64,000 bases of DNA from Variovorax sp. KBW07 (lineage in GTDB: Bacteria > Pseudomonadota > Gammaproteobacteria > Burkholderiales > Burkholderiaceae_C), in assembly GCF_003852515.1 (NCBI RefSeq), contig NZ_QAJK01000047.1, forward strand, positions 22,287 to 86,286, in the 5' to 3' direction. Within the stretch, counting starts at the first letter, position 1; each line of letters begins with the position of its first letter. Position numbers and translations under genes: made by a program. The notes under the pieces are model-generated. The model saw nothing but the letters and a program-made list of their open reading frames with translations, was not told the origin of the DNA and did not search any database. This document shows positions 40,598 to 50,252 of this stretch, one piece after another.

Positions 40598-43500
40598 ATG
40601 AACGAGATGAAGAAGATGCCCACCGGCACCGATCCGGATGCGATCGTCGCGTGCACGGTGGCGGGGGAGGCGGTGGCAATGTCCTTCGCGCAGCAGCAGC
40701 TCTGGTTCCTGCAGAACCTCGAGCCGCGGCTCACGGCCTACAACCTTCCGCGTGTGTTCCGCCTGACGGGCCCGCTGAACGACGACGCGCTGGAGCGCGC
40801 GTTCCAGGCGCTGGTCGAACGCCATGCGGTGTTGCGCACGCGCTTCTTCAGCCGCGACGGCGCGGCCATGCAACAGGTGCAGGACCACGCGCCCTTTCAG
40901 ATCGAGCGCGTGGACCTGAGGGCCGAGGCGCCCGCGTCGCGCGAAGCCAGGCTCGACGATGCCGTGCGGCGCACGGTGTCGCATGTCTTCGATCTCGGCG
41001 TGGCACCCGTGCTCGTGGCCCGGTTGGTGCGGCTCGGCGAGCAGGAGCACGTGCTGGCGATCTGCCTGCACCACATCGCTTCCGATGCCTGGTCGAATCC
41101 GATCCTGGCCAGGGACCTGGCCGAGGCCTACGGTGCCGCGCTGCGTGCGCCGGGCGCGGTGCGGCTGCCGGCCCTGCCGCTGCAGTACGCGGACTATGCG
41201 CAGTGGCAGCGCGACCGCGAAGCCGGCGGCGGCATGCAGCGCGACCTGGACCACTGGAATGCGCACCTGGGCACCGAGGTGCCCGCGCTCGACCTGCCGA
41301 CCGATCACGCGCGCCCCGAGCGCCTGGGCTTCGAAGGCGCGGTGACGCATTTCGACCTCGATGGTCCGTTGTGCGAGGCGCTGCTGAAGCTCTGCCGCGC
41401 CGAGCGCAGCACGCCGTTCGTGGTGCTGTTCGCCGCGTGGCAGGTGCTGCTGGCGCGCTACAGCGGCCAGTACGACTTTGCCGTGGGCGTGCCTTCGGCG
41501 GGGCGGCATCGCGAGGAACTGCACGGCCTGATGGGGTTCTTTGTCACGACGCAGGTTTTTCGTGCGCGCCTGACGCCGCGAATGCCGTTGCGTGACGTCT
41601 GCCGCCAGGTGCGCGCCGACGTGCTGGCCGCGCTGGCCCACGCCGACCTGCCGTTCGACGTATTGCTCGCGAGCCGGAACGACCGCCGGGAAGCGGGCCG
41701 AAGCCCGTTGTTCCAGGTCATGTTCGGCCTCCAGATGGACGATGGCAGCCGGGGGCCGACGTTCGAGGGGCTCGATGTCGAACCCGTGATGGCGCCGCAT
41801 CGCAGCGCGAAATTCGAGTTGTCGCTCGACGTGACCATTGCGGACGGCCGCGTGGCGGGTCGGCTCGAATACAACACGGCGCTGTACGACAGCGAAACCA
41901 TCGAGCGCCTGTCGCGCGCCTATGTCGAGGTGCTGCGGCAGATGGCGGCCGACATCGAGTGCCCGAGCGGCAACTTCACGCTGTCGGATGCGTCGGACCT
42001 GCGGCGCCTGGCGCAATGGGAGGGTGGCGCGCGCCAGCGCCACGATGTCGAGCCCATCCATCGCCTGTTCGAACGCCAGGCCGCCGCGCGGCCCGGTGCC
42101 GCGGCGCTGGGTTTCGAGGGCCGGACGCTGGACTATGTCGAGCTGAACGCGCGCGCCAACCGGTTGGCGCATCACCTGGTCCGCTGCGGCGTGAAGCCCG
42201 AGACGCGGGTCGGCATTGCCGTGGAGCGTTCGGCCGAGATGGTGGTCGGGCTGCTCGCGATCCTGAAGGCCGGCGGCGCCTACGTGCCGCTCGACCCCGA
42301 CTATCCGCGCGACCGCCTGGCCTACATGGTCGAGGACAGCGGCATCGCGCTGCTGCTCACGCAGAGCTTCGTGCAGGAAAAAATTCCCGTGGGCGAGAGC
42401 CTGCGGGTGCTCGCGCTGGACACGCTGGACCTCTCCGGCGAACCCGCCCATGACCCCGGTGTCGGCGTCGACCCCGGGAGCCTGGCCTATGTGATCTACA
42501 CCTCGGGCTCGACCGGGCGGCCCAAGGGCGCGCAGCTGAGTCATCGCAACGTGACGCGCCTGCTCGCCGCCACCGACGGATGGTTCGGTTTCGGGCCCGA
42601 CGACGTGTGGACGATGTTCCACTCCTATGCCTTCGACTTCTCGGTGTGGGAGATTTTCGGTGCGCTGTGCACCGGCGGCAAGCTGGTGGTGGTTCCGTTC
42701 TGGGTCAGCCGTTCGCCGGAAGACTTCCTGTCGCTGCTGCGCACGGAGCGCGTGACGGTGCTCAACCAGACCCCTTCGGCGTTCGGACAGCTCACGCGCC
42801 TGCCCGCGCTGGCCGAGGGCGGCCTGGCGCTGCGCTGCGTGATCTTCGGCGGCGAGGCGCTGGAGCCCGAGACCCTGAGGTCGTGGATGGACCGTTTCGG
42901 CGACGAAACGCCCAGGCTGGTCAACATGTACGGCATTACCGAGACAACGGTTCACGTCACGTACCGCCCCATCACGCGAAGAGACCTCGACGGGGGGCGC
43001 AGCCCCATCGGCGTGCCGATTCCGGACCTGGGCCTGCGGGTGCTGGACGGCGAACTGAACACCGCGCCGATCGGCGTGCCGGGCGAGCTGTATGTCGCGG
43101 GCGAAGGGCTCGCGCGCGGCTACCTGGGGCGCGCGGCGCTGACTTCGGAGCGATTCGTTGCCGACCCGTTCGACGTGCGCGGCGGCCGCCTGTACCGCAC
43201 CGGCGACCTGGCGCGCTGGAACGGCAAGGGCCAGCTGGAGTACCTGGGGCGCATCGATCACCAGGTGAAGGTGCGGGGGTTCCGCATCGAGCTGGGAGAG
43301 ATCGAGGCGCAACTGCTGGCCCAGCCGGAAGTGCGCGAGGCGATCGTGGTGGCAAAGGACGGCCCCGGCGGTGCCTGGCTGGCCGGCTACGTGTCGGCGA
43401 AGCCCGGGCAGGCCCTGGAGGTTGCGGGCCTGCGCGAACGCCTGGCCCGGCAGTTGCCTGAGTACATGGTGCCCAGCGTCATCGTCGAGCTGCAGGCCCT

Positions 43501-46500
43501 GCCGCTGAATGCCAACGGCAAGGTCGACCGCAAGGCGCTGCCGGCGCCGGAGTTCGTGGCGAGCGCCGCGTACGAGGCTCCGCAAGGCGCGTTCGAGGAA
43601 GCCCTGTCGGCCATCTGGGCGCAGGTGCTCGGCGTGGAGCGGGTGGGGCGCAACGACAATTTCTTCGAGCTGGGCGGCCATTCGCTGATGGCGCTCGGCC
43701 TGCTCGAGCGCATCCGCGAGCAGGGCTGGACGGTGCAGGTCCGCACGCTGTTCCAGTGGCCGCAGTTCGCGCGCTTTGCGCAGGCCGTGGAGCAGGAGCA
43801 ACTGCAGGCTCGGCGCGAAGTGGTCGTGCCGCCCAACGGCATTCCCGAAGGCTGCGAGGCCCTCCGGCCCGAGATGGTCACGCTCATGGCGCTCGATGCC
43901 CCGCAGCTGCGGCGCATCGAAGCGTCTGTGCCCGGTGGCGCGGCCAACATCCAGGACATCTATCCGCTGGTGCCGTTGCAGGAAGGGATGCTCTTTCACC
44001 ATCTGCTGCAGACCGAGGGCGATGCGTATGTCACTTCGAGCGCGCTGGGCTTCGACAGCCGCGAGCGGCTGGAGCAGTTCGTGGAGAACTTCAATGAGGT
44101 GATTGCCCGGCACGACATCCTGCGAACCGCCGTGCTGTGGGAAGAGCTGGCCGAACCGGTGCAGGTCGTGTGCCGGCAGGCGCGGATACAGCTGCGGTGG
44201 CTCGACGACGTCGCGCCGCCAGAAGGCACTGCGGCTTCGTTGGATGCCGCGCAGCGGCTGGCGTTTCACGCAGCCCCCGGCCGCTACCGCATCGACGTGC
44301 GGCAGGCACCGATGATCCATGCCGTCGCGGTGCACGACACCGCGCGGCAGCGCTGGCTCCTGCAACTGCTCAACCACCACCTGGTGGACGACAACACCAC
44401 GCTGAAGCTGGTGGTTGAAGAAATCGCGCTCATCCAGCAGGGCCGGCGCGACGAGCTGCCGGTGCCGGTGCCGTTCCGCCGGTTCGTGGCGCAAGCCAGG
44501 CTGGGCATGAGCCGGGCCGAGCACGAAGCCTTTTTCGGAAAGCTGCTGGGCGACGTGGAGGAGACCACGGCACCGTTCGGCCTGCTCGACGTGCAGGGCG
44601 ACGGCTCGCTGGCCGAAAGCGTGCGGCAGCCGCTGGAGCCGGCGCTCGCCTTGCAGGTTCGGCAGCAGGCGCAGCGCCACGGCGTGAGCGCCGCAACGCT
44701 TTTTCACCTGGCGTGGGCACTGGTGGTGGCACGAACCACGGGCCGCGACGACGTCGTGTTCGGCACCGTGCTGTTCGGCCGCATGCAGGGCGGTGAGCGG
44801 GCACTGGGCCTGTTCATCAACACGCTGCCGCTGCGCGTGCGGCTGGGGGCGCAGACCGTCGAGGAGTGCCTGCGGCAGACGCATGCGGCGCTCAGCGGGC
44901 TGCTGCATCACGAGCATGCCAGCCTCTCGCTGGCGCAGCGCTGCAGCGGGCTCTCCGGCGGCGCGCCGTTGTTTACCGCGCTGCTCAACTGCCGCCATGC
45001 CACGCAGAGCCGTAGCGAACCGTCGGACGCATGGGCCGGCGTCGAGATGGTCGGCAGCCGCGAGCGCAGCAACTACCCGCTCGCGATGTCGGTGGACGAC
45101 ATGGGCGAGGGGTTTGACATCGGCGCGCAAGTGACGGCCACGGTCGGCGCGCGGCGCGTCTGCGGGTTCATGCAGGAGGCCGTGCGTGCGTTGGTGACGG
45201 CGCTGGCGGCGCGCCCGTCGCAGCGCATGTCCGAACTCGACGTGATGACCGGCGACGAGAAAGCGCTGTTGCACCAGTGGGGCGTGAACCCCGCCGGCGC
45301 GCTGGAAGAAGCCGGCGCGGCCGGCAATGCACAGACCGTCATCGGTGCCTTCGAGCACCGTGCACGGACCCAGCCCGATGCCGTGGCGCTGCTCTTCGGC
45401 GAGCAGGTGCTGGGCTACCGTGAACTGAACGAGCGGGCCAACAGGTTGTCGCACCGGTTGATCGCGCTGGGTGTGCGGCCCGAGACCAAGGTCGGGGTCG
45501 CCGTGGAGCGCTCGGTCGAGATGATGGTCGGGTTGCTTGCGATCCTGAAGGCGGGCGCCGCCTATGTGCCGCTGGACCCGGAGTACCCCGAACAGCGGCT
45601 GGCCTACATGCTCGAGGACAGCGGCGTTGCGCTGCTGCTGACGCAAGGCCGCATGCGCGCGCGCGTGCCCGGCAGCGAAGGCTTGACGGTGCTGGAGATC
45701 GACACGCTGGACGTCGGCGGCGAGCCCGGCCACGACCCGCGCGTGCCGCTGCATGCCGAGAACCTGGCCTACGTGATCTACACCTCCGGCTCGACCGGCA
45801 AGCCCAAGGGCGCGGCGGTGCGCCACGGTGCCCTGTACAGCTGCATGCGCTGGATGCAGGACACCTACCACCTCACCGAGGCCGACACGGTGCTGCACAA
45901 GGCGCCGTTCGGCTTCGACGTGTCCGTGTGGGAGATGTTCTGGCCGCTCACCGCCGGGGTGCGGCTGGTGGTCGCCCGGCCGGACGATCACCGCGACCCG
46001 GCCCGGTTGGTGGAGCTGATCCAGCGTCACCAGGTCACGACGCTGAACTTCGTGCCTTCGATGCTGCAGGCCTTTCTGGCGCACGACGGCATCGAGGCCA
46101 GCACGCGGCTGCGCCACATCATCTGCGGCGGCGAGGCCATGCCCGCGGCCACCCAGAAAGAAGCGTTGGAGCGCTTGCACGGCGCGGGCCTGCAGAACCT
46201 GTACGGCCCGACCGAGACGACCATCCACGTCACGCACTGGGCCTGCCGCAACGACGGGCAGAACCAGGTGCCGATCGGCCGGCCGATCTCGCAGACGCAG
46301 ACCTACGTGCTGGACGCAGGGCTGAACCTTGTTCCGCAGGGCGTGGCCGGCGAGCTGTACCTGGGCGGCATCAGCCTGGCGCGGGGCTACTTGAACCGGC
46401 CGGGCCTGACGGCCGAGCGCTTCGTCGCCGATCCGTTCGATGCGCAGGGCGGGCGCCTCTACCGCACCGGGGACCTGGTGCGCTGGAGCGCGGAAGGGCA

Positions 46501-49500
46501 GATCGAATACCTGGGCCGCATCGACCACCAGGTGAAGATCCGCGGCCTTCGGATCGAACTGGGCGAGGTCGAGGCGCAATTGCTGGCCCAGCCCGGTGTT
46601 CGCGAGACCGTGGTCGTGGCGCGGCAGGGGCACGGGCAGGGCGTTACACGGCTCGTGGGCTACGTCGGCAGTGGCGATGCCATCGACATCGCGCAGCTCA
46701 GGGCGGCGCTGGGCCGGGTGCTGCCTGACTACATGGTGCCCGCCGCCATCGTGGTGATGGAGAAGTTGCCGCTGAATGCCAACGGCAAGATCGACCGCAA
46801 GGCGCTCCCCGAGCCGGAGCTTGCGGGCGCGGCGGATGCGTACGAGGCGGCTGAAGGCGATGTCGAGGCGGCGCTGGCGCGCTGCTGGAGCGACGTGCTG
46901 GGCGTGGCGCGCGTGGGCCGCAACGACAACTTCTTCGAACTCGGCGGCGATTCCATCCTCAGCCTGCAGATCGTGGTGCGCATGCGCAAGGCGGGCTGGC
47001 GCATCACGCCGCGGCAACTGTTCGAGCGGCAGACCGTGGCGCAGCTGGCGGCGGTGGCGGAAACGCTGCAGGATGCGCCGCGCCGCCTGGCCAGCCAGCT
47101 CGACGGCGAGGTGCCGCTGCTGCCGATCCAGGCCGACTTCCTGGGCAAGGGCCTGCCCGTGCCCAGCCACTGGAACCAGGCCATCCTGCTGCAGCCTCGC
47201 CGCAGGATCGACCTGTCGGTCCTGCGCCGCGCATTGGAAGCCGTGGTGGCGCAACACGATGCCTTCAGGCTGCGCTTCACGCCGGGCACCAGCGGCGAAT
47301 GGACCCAGCGCTACGAAGACATCGCGGCGAACCAGTTGCAGGAGCTGCTGTGGGTGCGCAAGGCAAGGGACGGCGCGCAGGTTGAGGCGCTGTGCGACGA
47401 GGCCCAGCGCAGCCTGGACATCGAGCGCGGCGCGCTGTTGCGCGCACTGGCGATCGAGGTCGAGGACGGCAGCCAGCGGCTGCTGCTGGCCATCAACCAC
47501 CTGGCGATCGACGGCGTGTCGTGGCGCATCCTGCTCGAAGACCTCGGCACCGCGTACGAAGCCGCCGCGCAGGGCCCCGCCATCGTGCTGCCCGAGAAGA
47601 CAAGCAGCTACAAGGACTGGGCGCTCGCATTGCAGGGGCATGCAACGCAGTTGCAATCCGACGCCGCCGAGCTGGCGCATTGGCAGGCGCTGGCGGACGT
47701 TCCGTCGGCGCTGCCTTGCGACCGCCCGCACGGCGCGGCCACCGTGGCCGAGCAGGCCGAAGTCGAGATGCGGCTGGACCGCGCCACGACCGACGCCCTG
47801 CTGAGGGACGCACCCGCCGCGTACCGCACGCAGGTCAACGACATCCTGCTGACGGCGCTCGGCCGCGCGCTGTGCGCGTGGAGCGGGCAGTCGCGCGTTC
47901 TCGTCGATCTCGAAGGGCATGGGCGCGAAGACCTGTTCGAAGGCATCGACCTGACGCGCACGGTGGGCTGGTTCACCAGCGCGTATCCCGTGGCCCTGGC
48001 ACCGCTGGGCGAGCCGGGAGAAGCGCTCAAGCGGGTGAAGGAAAGCCTGCGCGGCATTCCGGGCAAGGGACTGGGCTTCGGCCTGTTGCGCCAGCGCGAT
48101 GCATCGCGCATGGCGGCGTTGCCCAAGGCGCAGGTGGTCTTCAACTACCTGGGACAGTTCGACGGCGAATTCGACGCGCAGGCCCCATGGGCCCCGGCCG
48201 CCGAGGGCATGGGCGTGACGGTGAATGCGGGCGCGCCGCTCGGGCACGAGTTCCTGGTCAACGGCCAGGTGTATGCCGGCGAGCTGGCCTTGCGCGTGAT
48301 GTACAGCAAGGCACGCCATGACGCGGCCAACGTGCGGCAATGGGTCGAGGCGTTCAAGCGGGAACTGCAGGCGCTCGTCGCGCACTGCACCGGTGGCCGT
48401 GCAGAGGCGCAAGGCGTGACGCCCAGCGACTTTCCACTGGTGGCGTCGATGCCGATGCCGGCGCTGGACGCGCTGGTGTCGCGCCTGCCCGTCGCGGCAT
48501 CGGAGATCGAGAACATCTACCCGCTCACGCCGGGCCAGCAGGGCATGCTTGTCGAATGCACGATCGCGCCGGCCACCGAGGTGAACGTCGTGCAGACGCT
48601 GGTGCAGATGCAGGACCTCGATCTTGCGAAGCTGCGCGCGGCCTGGCAGGCCACGGTGGCGCGGCATGCGGTGCTGCGGACCGGCTTCCATTGGCTGCCC
48701 GATGCCGAGCCGCTCCAGGTGGTGCTCCGGCAGGCGGAAGCGGCCATCGAATCGCTCGACTGGCGCGGCCGTCACGCCGACGAAGCCAGCCTGGAGGCTG
48801 CGTGGGAGGCGCTGTGCGAGAAGGAGCGCGTACGCGGCTTCGACATGGCGTGCCCGCCGCTGGCGCGTTGGACCGTGGTGCGGGTGGACGAGCAGGCCTA
48901 CCGCCTGGCGTGGACATGGCATCACGCCCTGTTCGACGGCTGGAGCGGTTCCCGCGTGACGGGCGAGCTGTTCGCGTTCTATGCGGGCGAGCGCGTGTCG
49001 TCGGCCCTGCAGCCCTATGCGGACTTCGTCGGCGCCGTGCGTGCCGCCCGCCATGCGGGCCCCGCCGAGGCCGCCTACTGGCGCGACCGCTACGAAGACA
49101 TCGGCCGCGCACCGACGCTCTTGTCCGATGTTCCGATGCAGCGGTGGTCGCGCCATGGATGCAGCAGCACCAAGGCAAGGCTCGGCGCAGGCACGGTGCG
49201 GGCGTTGCGTGCAATGGCCCAGGCCGAGCAGGTGACCATGAACACCGTGATGCAGGCCGCCTGGAGCCTGCTGCTGATGCAATGCACGGGTCGCGCGCAA
49301 GCCTGCTTCGGCGTGACCATGTCGGGTCGTTCGCTGGAGATGCGCGGCATCGACGATGTGGTTGGCCTGTGCATGAACAGCTTGCCGCTGATGCTCCGCC
49401 CCGAGCCTGCACTGGGCGTGGGCGCGTGGCTGAGGCAGATCGTGTCGGCCAACCTCGAACTGCGCCAGCGCGAGCATGCGTCGCTGCCGGCGATCCAGGG

Positions 49501-50158
49501 GGGGCTTGGCCGGCCGGGGCAGCCGCTGTACGACACGCTGATGATCTTCGAGAACTACCCTGTGGACGAAGCGGTGGCGCGCGGCGCGGGCGCCGGGCTG
49601 GGCATTCGTGCCTCATCGGACCGCGGGATCCTTGGCGTGCCGCTGCTGCTGATTGTCGAGACCAAGGGCGACGAACTGTTGCTGACGCTGGAGTACGCGC
49701 GCGATGTATTCGACGCCGACGGCATGGTTGCGCTGGCCGGGCGGATGCGCGACGCCGTCGATGCGCTGCTCGAAGGCGTGGGCGGCACGGTGGCCTCGCT
49801 GCGGCGGGCAATGCCTTCAGCTCGCATCGAGGTCTTGAAGTCTTCTGTGTCCGCCATTGCCAACCCGGTTGCTAACTCGGCCGTGTCCGTGAACGCGGAA
49901 GCGGGCGTGCCGCTGGTGTCGATGCGCGAGCTTTGGCAGGGCTTGCTCGGCGCGCCTGGGTTGCCCGGTCTCCCCGCGCCGTTGCCGCGCGAAGCGAACT
50001 TCTTCGAACTGGGTGGCGATTCGCTGCTCGCCGCGCGCCTCGTGCTGCAATGGAACGAGCAGGCCGCGCGGATGGCGCTTCCTGTGCGGAAGATGCGGCT
50101 CGCCGATGTGTTCGAGCATCCCGTGATGGGAGCGCTGGCTACGGCACTTCACGCTTGA
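40598..50158 (+). CDS. NRPS 4: C-A(Thr)-T-E/C-A-T-E-C-T, no thioesterase
   Basis: 3186 residues. C1 (HHIASDA at 158); A1 ~475-985 has pocket D-F-W-N-I-G-M-V-H-K, the exact threonine code; T1 Ser1029. Next, residues ~1095-1540 form a dual epimerisation/condensation domain with the diagnostic HHLLQTEGD at 1134 and HHLVDDN at 1260, implying D-Thr. A2 ~1565-2075 has D-V-W-N-I-G-L-I-H-K, the same pocket as NRPS 1. T2 GGDSI (Ser2119) is followed by an E domain ~2165-2610 (NHLAIDG, EGHGRE, RTVGWFTSAYP, NYLGQFD), implying a D-residue. Then C3 (HHALFDG at 2775) and T3 (GGDSL, Ser3142) end the protein: no A domain between them and no TE. The start is ATG 40598, 16 nt after NRPS 3. Confidence 0.95.
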   Translation: MNEMKKMPTGTDPDAIVACTVAGEAVAMSFAQQQLWFLQNLEPRLTAYNLPRVFRLTGPLNDDALERAFQALVERHAVLRTRFFSRDGAAMQQVQDHAPFQIERVDLRAEAPASREARLDDAVRRTVSHVFDLGVAPVLVARLVRLGEQEHVLAICLHHIASDAWSNPILARDLAEAYGAALRAPGAVRLPALPLQYADYAQWQRDREAGGGMQRDLDHWNAHLGTEVPALDLPTDHARPERLGFEGAVTHFDLDGPLCEALLKLCRAERSTPFVVLFAAWQVLLARYSGQYDFAVGVPSAGRHREELHGLMGFFVTTQVFRARLTPRMPLRDVCRQVRADVLAALAHADLPFDVLLASRNDRREAGRSPLFQVMFGLQMDDGSRGPTFEGLDVEPVMAPHRSAKFELSLDVTIADGRVAGRLEYNTALYDSETIERLSRAYVEVLRQMAADIECPSGNFTLSDASDLRRLAQWEGGARQRHDVEPIHRLFERQAAARPGAAALGFEGRTLDYVELNARANRLAHHLVRCGVKPETRVGIAVERSAEMVVGLLAILKAGGAYVPLDPDYPRDRLAYMVEDSGIALLLTQSFVQEKIPVGESLRVLALDTLDLSGEPAHDPGVGVDPGSLAYVIYTSGSTGRPKGAQLSHRNVTRLLAATDGWFGFGPDDVWTMFHSYAFDFSVWEIFGALCTGGKLVVVPFWVSRSPEDFLSLLRTERVTVLNQTPSAFGQLTRLPALAEGGLALRCVIFGGEALEPETLRSWMDRFGDETPRLVNMYGITETTVHVTYRPITRRDLDGGRSPIGVPIPDLGLRVLDGELNTAPIGVPGELYVAGEGLARGYLGRAALTSERFVADPFDVRGGRLYRTGDLARWNGKGQLEYLGRIDHQVKVRGFRIELGEIEAQLLAQPEVREAIVVAKDGPGGAWLAGYVSAKPGQALEVAGLRERLARQLPEYMVPSVIVELQALPLNANGKVDRKALPAPEFVASAAYEAPQGAFEEALSAIWAQVLGVERVGRNDNFFELGGHSLMALGLLERIREQGWTVQVRTLFQWPQFARFAQAVEQEQLQARREVVVPPNGIPEGCEALRPEMVTLMALDAPQLRRIEASVPGGAANIQDIYPLVPLQEGMLFHHLLQTEGDAYVTSSALGFDSRERLEQFVENFNEVIARHDILRTAVLWEELAEPVQVVCRQARIQLRWLDDVAPPEGTAASLDAAQRLAFHAAPGRYRIDVRQAPMIHAVAVHDTARQRWLLQLLNHHLVDDNTTLKLVVEEIALIQQGRRDELPVPVPFRRFVAQARLGMSRAEHEAFFGKLLGDVEETTAPFGLLDVQGDGSLAESVRQPLEPALALQVRQQAQRHGVSAATLFHLAWALVVARTTGRDDVVFGTVLFGRMQGGERALGLFINTLPLRVRLGAQTVEECLRQTHAALSGLLHHEHASLSLAQRCSGLSGGAPLFTALLNCRHATQSRSEPSDAWAGVEMVGSRERSNYPLAMSVDDMGEGFDIGAQVTATVGARRVCGFMQEAVRALVTALAARPSQRMSELDVMTGDEKALLHQWGVNPAGALEEAGAAGNAQTVIGAFEHRARTQPDAVALLFGEQVLGYRELNERANRLSHRLIALGVRPETKVGVAVERSVEMMVGLLAILKAGAAYVPLDPEYPEQRLAYMLEDSGVALLLTQGRMRARVPGSEGLTVLEIDTLDVGGEPGHDPRVPLHAENLAYVIYTSGSTGKPKGAAVRHGALYSCMRWMQDTYHLTEADTVLHKAPFGFDVSVWEMFWPLTAGVRLVVARPDDHRDPARLVELIQRHQVTTLNFVPSMLQAFLAHDGIEASTRLRHIICGGEAMPAATQKEALERLHGAGLQNLYGPTETTIHVTHWACRNDGQNQVPIGRPISQTQTYVLDAGLNLVPQGVAGELYLGGISLARGYLNRPGLTAERFVADPFDAQGGRLYRTGDLVRWSAEGQIEYLGRIDHQVKIRGLRIELGEVEAQLLAQPGVRETVVVARQGHGQGVTRLVGYVGSGDAIDIAQLRAALGRVLPDYMVPAAIVVMEKLPLNANGKIDRKALPEPELAGAADAYEAAEGDVEAALARCWSDVLGVARVGRNDNFFELGGDSILSLQIVVRMRKAGWRITPRQLFERQTVAQLAAVAETLQDAPRRLASQLDGEVPLLPIQADFLGKGLPVPSHWNQAILLQPRRRIDLSVLRRALEAVVAQHDAFRLRFTPGTSGEWTQRYEDIAANQLQELLWVRKARDGAQVEALCDEAQRSLDIERGALLRALAIEVEDGSQRLLLAINHLAIDGVSWRILLEDLGTAYEAAAQGPAIVLPEKTSSYKDWALALQGHATQLQSDAAELAHWQALADVPSALPCDRPHGAATVAEQAEVEMRLDRATTDALLRDAPAAYRTQVNDILLTALGRALCAWSGQSRVLVDLEGHGREDLFEGIDLTRTVGWFTSAYPVALAPLGEPGEALKRVKESLRGIPGKGLGFGLLRQRDASRMAALPKAQVVFNYLGQFDGEFDAQAPWAPAAEGMGVTVNAGAPLGHEFLVNGQVYAGELALRVMYSKARHDAANVRQWVEAFKRELQALVAHCTGGRAEAQGVTPSDFPLVASMPMPALDALVSRLPVAASEIENIYPLTPGQQGMLVECTIAPATEVNVVQTLVQMQDLDLAKLRAAWQATVARHAVLRTGFHWLPDAEPLQVVLRQAEAAIESLDWRGRHADEASLEAAWEALCEKERVRGFDMACPPLARWTVVRVDEQAYRLAWTWHHALFDGWSGSRVTGELFAFYAGERVSSALQPYADFVGAVRAARHAGPAEAAYWRDRYEDIGRAPTLLSDVPMQRWSRHGCSSTKARLGAGTVRALRAMAQAEQVTMNTVMQAAWSLLLMQCTGRAQACFGVTMSGRSLEMRGIDDVVGLCMNSLPLMLRPEPALGVGAWLRQIVSANLELRQREHASLPAIQGGLGRPGQPLYDTLMIFENYPVDEAVARGAGAGLGIRASSDRGILGVPLLLIVETKGDELLLTLEYARDVFDADGMVALAGRMRDAVDALLEGVGGTVASLRRAMPSARIEVLKSSVSAIANPVANSAVSVNAEAGVPLVSMRELWQGLLGAPGLPGLPAPLPREANFFELGGDSLLAARLVLQWNEQAARMALPVRKMRLADVFEHPVMGALATALHA
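45758..46576 (+). repeat. Adenylation-domain segment duplicated from or to 25671-26486
   Basis: Partner copy of the repeat in NRPS 1, three nucleotides longer because of DAQGG versus GNGD near the A7 motif. The pocket residues are identical, so both modules should load the same substrate. Confidence 0.8.
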
Positions 50159-50175
50159 ACGCCGGGGCGCCCATG

Positions 50176-50214
50176 AAAAAGCGCCCGTTGCCGAGATGGC
50201 AACGGGCGCTTTTT
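50176..50214. terminator. Strong bidirectional terminator ending the biosynthetic operon
   Basis: A perfect 17-bp stem, AAAAAGCGCCCGTTGCC (50176-50192) with GGCAACGGGCGCTTTTT (50198-50214), loop GAGAT. The A-run/T-run symmetry serves both the NRPS operon (plus) and the convergent TonB receptor gene (minus). Confidence 0.95.
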
Positions 50215-50252
50215 CTTTTACGCCGATGCTGGCGAGATCAGAACTGGCGCAA

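Noticed and set aside
47480-47520. Loss of the first His in the E-domain motif (NHLAIDG) as a sign of inactivation
   Set aside because: The catalytic second His and Asp remain, and the EGHGRE, TVGWFT and NYLGQ motifs are intact, so the domain is most likely active.
40403-49477. A 3,024-codon open frame on the minus strand across NRPS 4
   Set aside because: Translation is His/Arg/Gln/Ala-rich without recognisable domains and lies antisense to a fully recognisable NRPS. It is a by-product of high GC at third codon positions.
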